64,000 bases of DNA, from the NCBI GenBank assembly GCA_907164885.2, contig OU015495.1, positions 99,701,832 to 99,765,831 of the forward strand, written 5' to 3'. The notes under the pieces are model-generated. The model was given only the letters and a program-made list of their open reading frames with translations. It was not told the origin of the DNA and made no database searches. Shown here piece after piece: positions 1-13,000 of the stretch. Position numbers and translations under genes: made by a program. Source of the stretch: Dolomedes plantarius. Its lineage: Eukaryota > Arthropoda > Arachnida > Araneae > Dolomedidae. How positions within the stretch are numbered: the first letter of the stretch is position 1; every line of letters begins with the position of its first letter.

Positions 1-399
1 CCAATTTTACAAAAAAATTAGCTCTAATTTAAATTCTATAAAAAATTCTATGCACAGCCTATTAAAATCTAAATAATAAAATGGACAGAAGAGAAAAGTA
101 CAATCTAATTATGAATTACACATACACGCAGAATTCAAAACAGTCCTCTTCCTTCGTTCAAAAACAAACGTGTTTCAGAAACAAACAGTTATGAAAAAAA
201 AAAAAAAAAATAGCTGATATTCTAGACATCGTGTAGAGCTTAATTATAAACTTTTAAATAATTACTAAAAATTTTAAAAATAACAAAATTGTACCGAAGT
301 GACAACAGATTATTTTTTTAAGGGAAAAATAGAAAATTCGAAATGTTTAGGTGTAGGTAGTAGTTAAATTTGCTTTACATATTAGGCAATGATTTTGTT

Positions 400-466
400 G
401 TCACGTGATGTAAACAATTTGTGAAATCGGCAGAATGTGAAATATGAATAGGATTAACCGTCAGTT
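400..466 (+). promoter_or_regulatory. Candidate promoter elements upstream of the IMPA1-like gene
   Basis: Two motifs lie upstream of the first ATG (580). GTCACGTGAT at 400-409 contains the palindromic E-box CACGTG and resembles the CLEAR/bHLH site class. TCAGTT at 461-466 matches the arthropod initiator consensus and would leave a 5' UTR of about 115 bases. No TATA box is evident at the right distance. Both are short motifs and could occur by chance; function is inferred only from position. Confidence 0.3.
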
Positions 467-579
467 TATGTAACATACTATTCTGCACACCTACTTGTCT
501 TTCAACACGGCGATTATCATCAAGATTCACTTACATTTGCTTAATTTTTTATGCTGATTCTCTTGTCTGAAAATTCGTA

Positions 580-648
580 ATGATTTCTGGAGTTGATATT
601 GACGAATGTTATAAAGTAGCTTTAAAACTTGCTTCTGATGCAGGAGAG
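580..648 (+). CDS. IMPA1: IMPA1-like exon 1
   Basis: Encodes the start Met and the first 23 residues, ending ASDAGE. It is followed by donor GTGACG and ends in phase 0. Confidence 0.85.
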
Positions 649-1085
649 GTGACGTTACAGTTTTTATCTGTTTAGTTTTTCTTTTTTATATGTACTACAG
701 AAATGTTTTTCTTTCTTTTTTTTAATATAAATTTTGAGACCGCTGTGCTTGTTTTGGAGTACTGTAACAACTTAATAATTCAATCTTGATCTCTTAAGAA
801 TTTTCTTAATGGAAATTCAGTAAACCAGCTCCAGCACATATATGTCTATGAATTTCATAGTGACACATTTTATGTCTCTTCTTTGCGTACCATAATAAAC
901 GTTCTATATAGTTTCTCTCAGTTTACTCATATGGTCAGTGGTGGGATTCAAATAAATTAAAAACAGGTTATATGTCCTAATCAGTGGTGGGCTTTAGCCG
1001 GTTCGCACCGGTTCTATAGAACTGATATCTACATTAGGTATCAGACCTACAGAACTGGGGCAAACTGGCTGAATCCCACCACTAT

Positions 1086-1130
<45 letters not shown>

Positions 1131-4047
1131 TACATATATATGTGTGTGTGTACTTTTAATGCAGCTGTAGGAGTATTTTAAGAATTTTCAGTAAATACGA
1201 AGAACATGATACAGTTTCTCACCAAGTCATTTTTGCTCAAAATATTTGGCATGTTTTGTGGATTCGCCAGAAAGAGCGGTGTTAATTTACACCTCATGGT
1301 TCTCTGATTTGTAATGTCACATTGGTGCCATATTGTCACAGGTTGGCAACCATATCATGTTCTTCATATTAACCAAATTTTCTTATGGATTAAGGTAATT
1401 ACAACAATATCTGCTACAGGGTATCAAGAAATGATGTATTTTTAGATGGATCTTCAAAGTGAGTGCACATTGGTTATTTAGTATAAAACTTCATAAGAGA
1501 TAGTAATATCTTATTGTACCATATGAAGAATAATTCTGTATATCAAACTATTTAAATATGATTATATTTATCTCATCTAAGTGACAGTTCTTCTCCATAT
1601 GTTATACATTAGAATTATTCTGAATTTATTACTTTTTTAGATTATTAGATCAGCAATAGGAAAGAAAAAAAATGTTCAGACAAAGATATGTGCTGTGGAT
1701 TTAGTAACTGAAACTGATAAGAAAGTTGAAGAGTTTTTGAAGAAAGAATTGAAATCACATTTCCCTGATCACTGGTATGTGTTTTGTAATTTTTATCTTG
1801 TAAGTAACATTTTTTGGCGAATATATGGTGAATTGTTTAACGAGAGTTCAACTTGTATTTAAATAAATTTAATATTTTTTTTATATATTTTACCAGGTGA
1901 ACTGCTTATAATTAAGGATAAATAGTTGTCAATATTTGTAAACATCTGTAATTATTCTTTATTTAATCTTTTTTAGGTTTATTTTATGTTAAATATAGTT
2001 TATTTACTGCCATTGAGTGTCAGATTTCAGTATGTGACCCTTTGGCAAAACTTTCGAGAATTTTGCTGAACTTGGCAGTTTTTTGGGTACCTTAAGAACC
2101 AATCAGACTTCACCTGGATGGTTAACAAGTTCTGGTATTTTCTATCTCTAGAACAATTAAGAAAGTTGCTCAAGATATATAAGCATGCCTAACTTGGCTC
2201 GAAAAAGTTTATTCATTCATTTCTCATTTGATGTTTGGCAGCTCAGTGTGACTTAATTATAAGCCACTTAATATAACTGTGTGTTTAGTTTTGAATCCAA
2301 AGTCTTTGGTTGATTCCTGATATGCAATCCACCTTCATTTAGTGACTTTTTTCCGTCATTTTCTTTGAGCCAATGCCAGTATCTGAGCATTTCACCTATA
2401 CAACCAAGAAATTCCATTGGTAATATCATTTCTTGCGGTCAGCTACATCAGTAACTGACAATTTGGACATTCATATGATTTAGAAATTAATTCTACATCC
2501 ACACAAAAATCCCAAACACTCTTCTTATCCTCTGCATCTGAATGGAAAAAAAAGACAAATCAGTTTTTTTTTGCCCTTTCAAACATTGGTAGAACGTTAT
2601 CAATCAGCAAGTGGAATTGCACAGAGTGAGAAGTGATTTAAAAAATCTGCACTAATTCAAAGGGTTTAGTCAATGGCTTACAACACAACCAATTAGGATG
2701 ATTATTCAAAAAGTTCAAAAGGAAAAGCAATTGTGAAAGGTGAATAGAAAGAGGTTAACTGAAAACAAAGCAAGCACAATTGGCAATATCGCTTTGGAAA
2801 AATCATCAAAATCCAGTCGGCTGTTTACTGGGATAGAGCAAAGTCTTTTGCTGAACTACATCACAGTCTTAAGTGTTTATTTATAATATTTGTGACCTGT
2901 TTAAGACTTTAAAGAACAAAATATGGGCTACTGTTGTATGGAGTTGTCATTCACAAGTATTGTCAAATGAAACACTACAGTATATTTATGTTAGATGTAT
3001 TCAAAATTTAATTTTAGACATATTTTTCTTTTATGAATTGTAGAGTCAAACTGAAGCACATTGAATGAGTGCTTTCACTTGACAGCAAGATCTAGTTTAA
3101 AAAAAAAATTAAATTGTAAAAACTCTTTGTTTTAATCTTTTACTTTCTTTGCATTTTTTATATATATATACTGTATAACAATTTATATAATCACGATAAA
3201 ATGAAGTTTTATAGGTGAAGAGAGTACTACTGCTCTGGAATTTACTGATGCCCCTACATGGATTGTGGACCCAGTTGATGGAACAATGAATTTTGTTCAT
3301 GGGTAGGTAGTGCTTGAAAAATAAATTAATTTGTGTAAAATAATAATTTATAAATATTTACTAAACAATCTTATATTTATTCTTGTAGGTTCCCATATAC
3401 TGCAGTATCCATTGGTCTGACAGTTGATAAAAATGTAAGTTTACTGTTTAATAAAAAATGTATGTATATTGACAAAATATCTTCTTATTCTTTAGTTGCA
3501 AGTTCATTTGTTTTATTTTTAGAATTAAGTAAGTAAGTTTAGTGAGAATTAAAGAAAAGCAAATAATATGTTGATTGTTCTGAAAGATACTTAAAAAAAA
3601 AGACTTAACTGCGTTTGTCAAGTCCTTTGAAAATGGTATATTGTTGTAATCTTTTTTTTTGAGTTACTACACCTTTGTTATAATTAAGTTTTCTGGAATG
3701 ATTATCAGAATGGGCACTCGGTACCATTTTGCCATATGAAAAATGAATACCCATCATAACATTTAAGAAGGCCCGTAAAGTGGATAAAATTATTTTCATA
3801 GCAACCAAAAAAAAAACTAAACCCAAAATGGTGATAAATGTCAAGAAACATAACGCAAAACTGAGTCAACAATAAAAATGGAGGCATGAACTATTTATTA
3901 AATTATCTTATATGCAGTATACTATCAAAATTTACATTGCCTCTTAGGTCTCTCATTCTATTTTATATTTTCGATAGTTGCCAATTTAAACAAGTTCCGT
4001 ATGAACATAATTCCAAATACAAATTAGCAGTGAGTAACTTTACCCAC

Positions 4048-4084
<37 letters not shown>

Positions 4085-7000
4085 AGTATTACACAGTTAC
4101 AAATAGGCTGGCTGGCGCTTAAATTACTATCTTAGGAGGAGCTCCGTGAATAAAAAAAAACTTACCACAGCGCTGCAGGTTGAACAAAAAAAAATATAAT
4201 ACAGGAAAGCAAAGGCAAGATAGTAAAGCCCCTGGAATAGAAAGAGGGGAGAAGAAATGAGGTCTGTTCCCATATTGAAGTTCTGGCCATCTCTTCCATC
4301 AAATGTTTCAAGAGTTCCATCGGAGACCCCGGAGATAAGAGCAGGGTAGCTAGAAGACCGTTAAACTGCAAGCGATCATCGCCGAACACACAAATCCTTC
4401 CTTCCTTCAGAATCGAAACCCAGGAAAAAACACCGTGCCTTTTTTCCTCAAAAAGACTCCGCATCGGAAGTCCCTGGCCTGGTTAAATATTGCTAACCAG
4501 CGCCATTGTTTCACCACTCCCAACCACCTCCAGCGGACCGAAACCACTTCAAATCACCCCGTTGTTTTCGAGTATTAATTTTTTCTGGCATCATCTTCTT
4601 TATTTCAGCTCGCCTAAATTTCTAACATAATTGGCGCTACCACCTGCGAGGCTGACGCACTGTATCCATGCGCGTAGATGTAATCAAAACGGTGCTCTTT
4701 AATTCCTAACGCCTGCGAAAAACATCGTTGGCCGCCCGCCCCTGGAAAACTGCAAGGCCAGGGGGTATCCAGTTATGGCTCGGGAACAGATAAGGAAGCT
4801 TTTCACAAGAAAGATATTTTTACCAGGGCCAGAAAAAGGGAGACAGAGAGGATATAATTACTTTTTACACTTTTACGTTTTACTCTTAAACCAGCCAACC
4901 ATATTTCTTTTTCCTTACACCACCAGCTTAAAATAATTAACTTACATTCCTTGGCATTAACAATTATACTTGGCATTTACACAAATTAATTAACTACACA
5001 CACATCATTATGGCTAAAACCTAACACAGCAATTAGCATAACATTATTAAGAAAACTTTTTATGTGTCTTGTTTCATAAACATAAGTAAATTTAAAGTTT
5101 TATATAATATAATCCTATTTTTGGACCTATTGGTTAAAAAAAAAAAAATCTTTAGAATCATTTGAAAAGGAAAATTTTGTATCCAATTTTGCTTTATGTA
5201 TATTTTTTGTATACCAAAATATGATACTGAAGTATCAAATGAATATGCAATGGATTGTAATTTTTTTAAATTTAACGTAAAACTATACGTGATTTTTCTT
5301 TCTCTCTCCATTAGAAAACAAATCACTTCATGCCTTACTCTGAGCAAAATAGGCCTGTGTTATGTTAAGTATACTTACCACAGTATGAAGCTCAGGAATA
5401 TTCATACTTACTTTGATTCTTCATTTAACTATGTATCATGGACCTGGTTTGGTTTACTGCAGATCTCTAATATACAGTTGCTACCATATATTAGAAACTG
5501 TATATTAGTTGCAAATTGTTATAGATCTAGGGTGTTTGTCATTGTCTAGAGACACTAAGAAAATTATTAGGAACATTACTTTTTGTCAGTAGTCTCAGTG
5601 TTACAGATAAATATTTTATTCTAAATTGTATCTAATTTATCACATTTCAGTACCACAAATATTTTGAGCTATTAAATTATTTTACATTAAATTATTTTTA
5701 ATTTTAATTATTATATTATTATTTTAATTATTATATAATTTTAATATTTTTTATTTTAATTATTTTTATTAAATTATTTTACATTTTATTTCACTAGTTG
5801 CTTTTATCTTTTAAATTGGAAAATATATCTGGAAATTAAAAGTTTTTACTGTGAGAGTTCGTATGATTTTTGACATATTGATTTTAAACTTGTAAACTGT
5901 ATCTTGAGCATTAAATTCACAATACAGTCGCGCATTCTTCTGAGTGTATGAACACATATGTACATATATATATTTGTCTGTACATAATAAATTTCATATA
6001 AAAGAAAAATGAAACAAACATTTAAAAAATAATTGATATAGGATCTCTAAGAATTCATTTCATTCATTACTTTGTAGGTTGTTTTGGGCATTGTTTATAA
6101 TCCTATCTTAGACAAGATGTTTTCAGCTGTGAAAGGTCGAGGTGCATTTTGTAATGAGAAAAAAATTGAAGTCTCCTCTACTAAAGGTAGTTTATTTTGC
6201 TGAAATATTATTACCAATCCTTAATTAACTTAGTTGTATTTACTAATTTATGTGTGGTCAATGTTTTTTACATTTTTTGTTTATGGCATTGTAGTTTTTG
6301 CTTCAATTGATTACCTAATTGACAAATATATATTTTTTATGAGAATATATCATATTTTATGTATACTTATTAAGTAGAGACAAAATAGTAATTTCTTTCT
6401 CTCAGTGAAAATTGTATCCATGACAGTTTATTATTTATTTTCATTCATAAACTAATAAATTATTCCATGCATACATAAAGCTTTATTTAAAAAATATATT
6501 TAATATCTGTAAGAAATTTGTTATGGGTTTTAGTAACTTTGTATAGTAAAGTAATTATACTGTAATGAAATATTGTGATAGTTTTATGTTGCTACCAACA
6601 CTCTTGAAATGCTGTTTTTGAGTTTTGTCTTCTTTTTACATAACTAGAATGATGTGGTTGTGTTTAGCTTTGATGATTTCATAGGAGTATAGCTCTTGTT
6701 GTTTTCTTGTGTCGTATTTTAATTAGACAATATTCTAACTTGTTGTTTGCTGTTTAACATTTGACTTTGAAAACTCTATATTATAATGCTTTAAGAATTT
6801 CAAGGGAGGCGTGAGTTTTAAAAAAAAGTCAAATAAAAAGTAAAACTAACTGTAATTTACTGTACTCAATTTTGCAGTCACAATGTAACGGTAATGTAAT
6901 TTCGACATACGAACACAATAATAGTTGTAATTGTAAAAACACGATAATTGTCATATGTCTGGACGTTGAAAATGACCTGAGGTATGCTTTGTCACATTTA

Positions 7001-10000
7001 CAACCTATTATTGAAAAACTTGTCAAGGACAAACAGTACCAGCCCTCTCATTAATGTTGTGAAAGTGACTGGTATTACATGCCAACCTCACCTAGATTCT
7101 TGATTACCTCAAAGATATTGATCTGTATTTAATTTTTTGATTTCATATGTTCTAATAATAATATGTTCCAAATTTAGATATGTGTAGTAATATTAAATTT
7201 TGTATATGAAATTATCTATTCTATATTTTCATTTAATAAGCAGCTTCAGTTTCAAATTCAGATTGTACTACTTGTATTGACTACATATGGTGGTGGTGGT
7301 GGGGGAGGCATGACCTCACATCAGTGTTCAAAGGAGGGCACAGAGCCTGAAAGGTTGAGAACCCCTGCATTAGATCAGTGCTCCGGAACCGTTGTGCCGT
7401 GGCATACTAGTGTGCTGCGAGGTGATCTTGCCTGTGCCATGCTGATTTTATCGATTATGATAATAAAAAAAATTAACCACCGCATTAAATAGAAAATTTT
7501 CTAAGTAAAATATTCCTCTAACTTTTAGTTAATATGTAATTTTTCTGGGTCGAAATTATACACAAAACAAAAACATGCTGTTAGCTATACATTGTATGTA
7601 TGCTCGAGCGTCATATTTCTGGATTTCAGTTAAGAAAGAATATCCACAAATTTCTGACAAGGCCATTGCAATTTTGCTCCCATTTTCGACGACATACTTA
7701 TGCGAAAAAAGTTTTTCGACACTGGTTCTAATTGAAAATGACAAACGATCATATTTAAAGGGCCTTGACCATGAACTATAGCTCTTTCTATTATAGAGCC
7801 AAATATAAAACGCACATTTATTAAAACAATCTCAAATATCTCATTAATAAATTAGTTATGTTTAAATTAACTTTGATTTATTAGGCTTAGTAAAGACCAA
7901 AAAACAAATTTTAATATAAAAATTTAAAGAGAATTTTTTTACTTGTAAACTATAATTTTATATTTTTGTTCTTGTGTTGGTGTACAGTTCAAAATGATTT
8001 ATATAAAACTTAAATGATTATAATTTTCTTGAAACAGAGATATTTTGTTGTGTTTTTTTATCTAATAAAAACATTTATGTATTTATTGTAATTTATATAT
8101 TTGCAAGCTTTTTCTTGTGGTGTGCTATGGAATTATCGAAAATACATTGTTGTGCCATGGAAGATAAAAGGTTGCGGAGTTCTGCATTAGATGATGTAAT
8201 TGAACATGTAATAATTCATGTTTATTATTAAGTCACTGCATTAAAGTTTTTGATCAAATGCAGTGTACTAAGACCAGAAAAAACTTAGGGATTTCAATCT
8301 TTCTCCTAGAAATTATTGTTTTTTTATGTTATTTTTAAAATGTTATACCTTAATTCTCCTCATTTTAGAATTGTCTAAAGCATTGATTTTATCAGAACTT
8401 GGTAGTATTAGAACTCCAGATGTCATGCAACAAGTATATGCAAATTTTAAGAACCTGTCAATGAAAGTACATGGGTAATAAATTTTTTAATGTGCATATT
8501 TTTAAATAGGAATATTTTTTCTCATTTTCCTGTATATTATTAAACTCTAATAGAACGTTAACCATTCTGCACTAATCAAAGTATTGTTATTTACCCTCAC
8601 TGATTTTGTTAAAAATTTTAACCCGTCATTGGTCACGCTATGAGCATTTCTCTCACGCTTGTCATATAAATTGCACCCCTTATTTGAAAGTGACCCTGGG
8701 GACACCACCCCCTGTCTAGCTGACTTTTTGAATCTCCTCAACAATCTGCTATCAGTTCCAATAAGAATCAGGGTGTGTTTGACCTTCAAACAGCCTGCTA
8801 TTTGCTTAGATGTCCATTTGTGTGAGCATTTCTCTCATCGCGTGTCCACTGGCGTTTGCATTACGTGAGAGCGTTTCTCACCAAGAGACCACCAGCGTTT
8901 GTGTTATTTTTATAGATAACGCGATGATGTGAGTACGTTTATCGCCTAGTTTTATTTGCAAATTTTTTTGTTTGCAGCACTAACAAACAAAAAATAAAAA
9001 AGACCAAAAAATAAAAAGTGCCACCTATCTTTGTGAGTATAAAATATAGGGACGAACGAGGCAGAATGTTTGCGTTTGCGTCAACTGGCACTTTAGTGTC
9101 TTTATTCCAAAGAAAGGCAAAAATGTTCTTCTTTATTCCTCTTTGCACACTGATAACAAAATAGATGAACATTCTGGCATCCTCTCTAAACTAGAGATTA
9201 TTACTTTTTATAATCTCACTAAGGGTGGTGTCGACGTAGTTGATGAACTCAAAGGTGAGTATTGTGTTTCGAGAATAAGTCGCAGATGGCCATTGACATG
9301 TTTTTTTTCGATCATGAACATTGGCGGTATCAACAGCCTAATTATATATACTGCAAATACAAACAATATGATGGCTAGACGAGTCTTCTTGAAGGAATTA
9401 GCAGTGGAACTCATGGAACCTCACTTGGTGACCCATTATTCAGTTCCAAACTTGTCACCCGCATTGCAAAGTGCAATTAGCCAAATAACAGGAGTTGAAG
9501 GCTCCTCAAGAATCAAACGAAATGTTGAAACTGCCGGATTTGGGGAATTCTGTCCTCAAAGAAAAAATTGGAAGTCAAAAAAGAGTTGTGTTACCTGAGC
9601 GCGGCCTATTTGTACCGAACATTCAACTTTGTGCCCCGAATGCTGAGTTAATAAAGGACTTCTAGTATAATATTTTATTTACCAGGTCCATGTCATCTAA
9701 TTTATAAGACATGCAGTTGACGTTCTAATAAGTTTAAATAATATGCTTTTTATAAATTTGATTCATAAAGTAGGTATAATTTTTTTATTTCACTTTCGCT
9801 ATTAATTTTCCTGAATAATAGCTGTAAAATATTTATTTTAATTGTAATTTCCTTGTTCGTGATTGCTAAATATTAATGTAATTCCTTGAAAAGAAACAAT
9901 TTTGAAGAGTTATTATTGAGTAGATAACTTAAAACAGAGGAAATGGGAAGTGTGAGCAAAACTCTCACGCGCGACCACTGGCGTTACTAAAATTGGTGCG

Positions 10001-13000
10001 ACCAACGACGGGTTAAAATGAATTTTTTCTGTATAATTTATCAGGGTTGTACTGTATGATAATGAAGATTTGAAAGTTTTGCAGGTCTATATTTGTGATA
10101 TTAACAGTTTTAAGGTGAACTCATGTACTCATTCAATTTGCATATTGAATTCAATTTGCATTATGAATGGTAGGAAAGGTTACACTTATTACCTAATGAT
10201 TTTTTAGTTTACATATTATAATTACTTGATAAATATTGCATAACATTTATCTATTAATAAAAATATGCTGTATTTTTACATATAGTTGGTGACATACTAA
10301 GAAAAATAAGGATGAAATTCATCCTTTTCCTATCATCAGTACAACCCACATAAAAAAAAGAGGGATGTAAATATTTAAAAAATAAAAAATACTGCTCTTC
10401 ATAAAACTATATTTATCATGAATTTAATTTTTTGTGTGTAGTTTAATTTGTTAGTACTTTGATAACATTTTCATTATTGATTCAGGAGTTATCCATAAAT
10501 AGATTTCTTAATGAAGTCTTATTGATTTTTTCTATTCATTCTTGGATTTAAAATCTTTGCTGCCTTTGCAGTTTGCTTTATAACCAATAAATTTCCCCCT
10601 TTTATGTATATAGAAAAAGATTGTTCCTTTCTGTTAATTTCTAATATTGTCTAAATTAACATAATTATGTGAATACATTTTTTTTTATATAAACTTTGTT
10701 AAAAACATTTAACCCCCAACATAGCCTTTAAACAGTGTATTTTTTAAAGTAAAATATTAATTTAAAAAGTTTTAAATGTAATTATGGGTATCAGTAATAC
10801 TCTTATCATAGATTTGGAAAAAATTATTTACATTTTTTTTAACCATGTCAATAATGCTATCCTAGCATAAGGGTTAGTGTAATCCATGGAAGTTTGATGA
10901 AGTTTTTTTATAGCAAATTTTGTAGTTGAAACAAAAATAAACTTTGCGTCTTTAACTGAAATAGATGACATAGATGTAATTTATGCATCTTTATTGAATA
11001 CATTTATTTTCAGAATAAGAATGATGGGATCTGCTGCATTAAACATGTGCTCTATTGCCAGTGGTGAAGCTGAAGGCTACTTTGAATATTGTTTGCATTG
11101 TTGGGATATGGCTGGGGGAAAGATAATTGTTGAGGAAGCTGGTGGTGTTGTCATTGATCCTGAAGGTGAGTCATTTTTCACTATTTATTTTGAACTAGTA
11201 TTTATTTGTTTAGGTGAATTATCAAAAAAATAGAAACTGTCATATGTTACACTTAAACAAGTAAAGTATTTAGAATCCAGTTTTTTTTTAACATTATTGT
11301 TGAGATCCATTGTTTGGTGCTAACCTTAAATTAATAGAGATTATTTTTCAGTATTGTGTTAAAAAATTCTCATCTGTAGTGTAGGATTCTATGGTCACAT
11401 TTTATACTTTACCTTTCTATACTTTGTCATTCTATAGTGTTATATTTTCTAAAATGCCTCTGTACTTTACATAACTGGACAATGTCACCAAAGGTGTAGT
11501 TTTCACTTGTGTTTAAATTTTGTGGTATAAACTAGCTGAATACCTGTGCTTCACTACGGAAGTACATTAAAATTAAATACAATGGTCAATATATGTTATG
11601 CAATTAATGCAAAAAAAAAATATATATAGTAAATATAATCAATGTATGCAATTAATGCCAAAAAAAAAACAGAAGAAAAATATATTTATAAAAAAATTGT
11701 AACAGATATTTTTATAGACAAAATAATGTAGAAGAAAATATTCAATTAAATACAACTGTCAATGTATATAATTAATTTGTATGTTTAATATCCATAAAAC
11801 ATACTATTTTGAATTAAATTCTTAAAAAACTTCCATTTCTAGTGGGTTAAGTTTTATCTTTTACCATATTTTAATCCTTTTGTTTTGTCAATTTATTTTG
11901 TTATGCATGTGATGCAAAATTAATTTAAAGTATCCCCAAAAGAAAGAAACCATGTGATCAGCATTTAATAAATTAAATTCTAAAAATTAATCTTTAACAA
12001 TTCACCAAAAATCAGAAAATGGAGGTAAAGATTCAAAAAAGATTTCATTTTAAAGGAATTTTTATGATCTTTCTCGTGATATAAATTTTATGACCCTCAC
12101 ATTATTATTTTAAATGCCAACTTTAAAAAATGATACAAAATCAGCTTAAAAATTAAATAATAAAAAAAAAATCTAAGAATTTTTCAAAAATCTAAGTGCA
12201 CCCCTACATTATAAGAAGAATTGCCATGTTAAATTTCAGCCCCTTAGGTCCAGCGGTTTGGTCTGTGCGTTATCTGTAATTTCCTCACTATAGTGAGACA
12301 CTTCTTAAGAATCTGTTCATTTATCTGTCATTTGAGTAATTATTTTATATCCTGAGGAATTCCATGTAATGAGTGTAAAATTATATCTTGTATATGTCTG
12401 TATTTTTTTTCTTAAGCTTATTACTTAATTTATATGTATTGTGTTAATGCCAAGGAAATATAGTCATAGCCTGTGAGGAAGGAGTATCAGCATGGTGTTT
12501 CATAATTATTGTCATTCTTTTTCATAATTTCATATTTCTTTAGATCAGAATTAAATAAATCTTAACAAACAGGACATATTGAAATGTGTAATTTCTATTA
12601 AAGTTACAATTATGGCTCACAAGTAATTGAGTCCTTGTACATACAGTTGCTAAATAGTAGTTGCATGACTTATTTTAAAATGTTTGAATTTCCCAGTTTT
12701 AACGACAAAACTAAATCTTATCATATTTATGAAATGTGAAGTCACAGTTGATACGCTCTTTCAATTTTTAAGAAACCCTATGTGGAAATGGAAATTATCT
12801 TTTACAAAGTGGCATATTTTGAAACATACTGTTTGTTATTTTTGCCTTTAGCGAAATTTTTTCATTACACTGAGAGTAATATTTCAATTTAAATAATTCA
12901 ATTTAATAAGACTAAATTGAAATATTTTTACTAGTGAGCTACGCAAAAGAACTGTTTAAGGGAAAAGTGGACCTTTATTTGAGCAAATCTTGTCATTGTA

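Noticed and set aside
3605..3887. Two overlapping minus-strand frames (79 and 60 codons) in IMPA1 intron 4
   Set aside because: They overlap in different frames, have no recognised motif, and lie between homopolymers. A retrocopy fragment is possible but I cannot support it.
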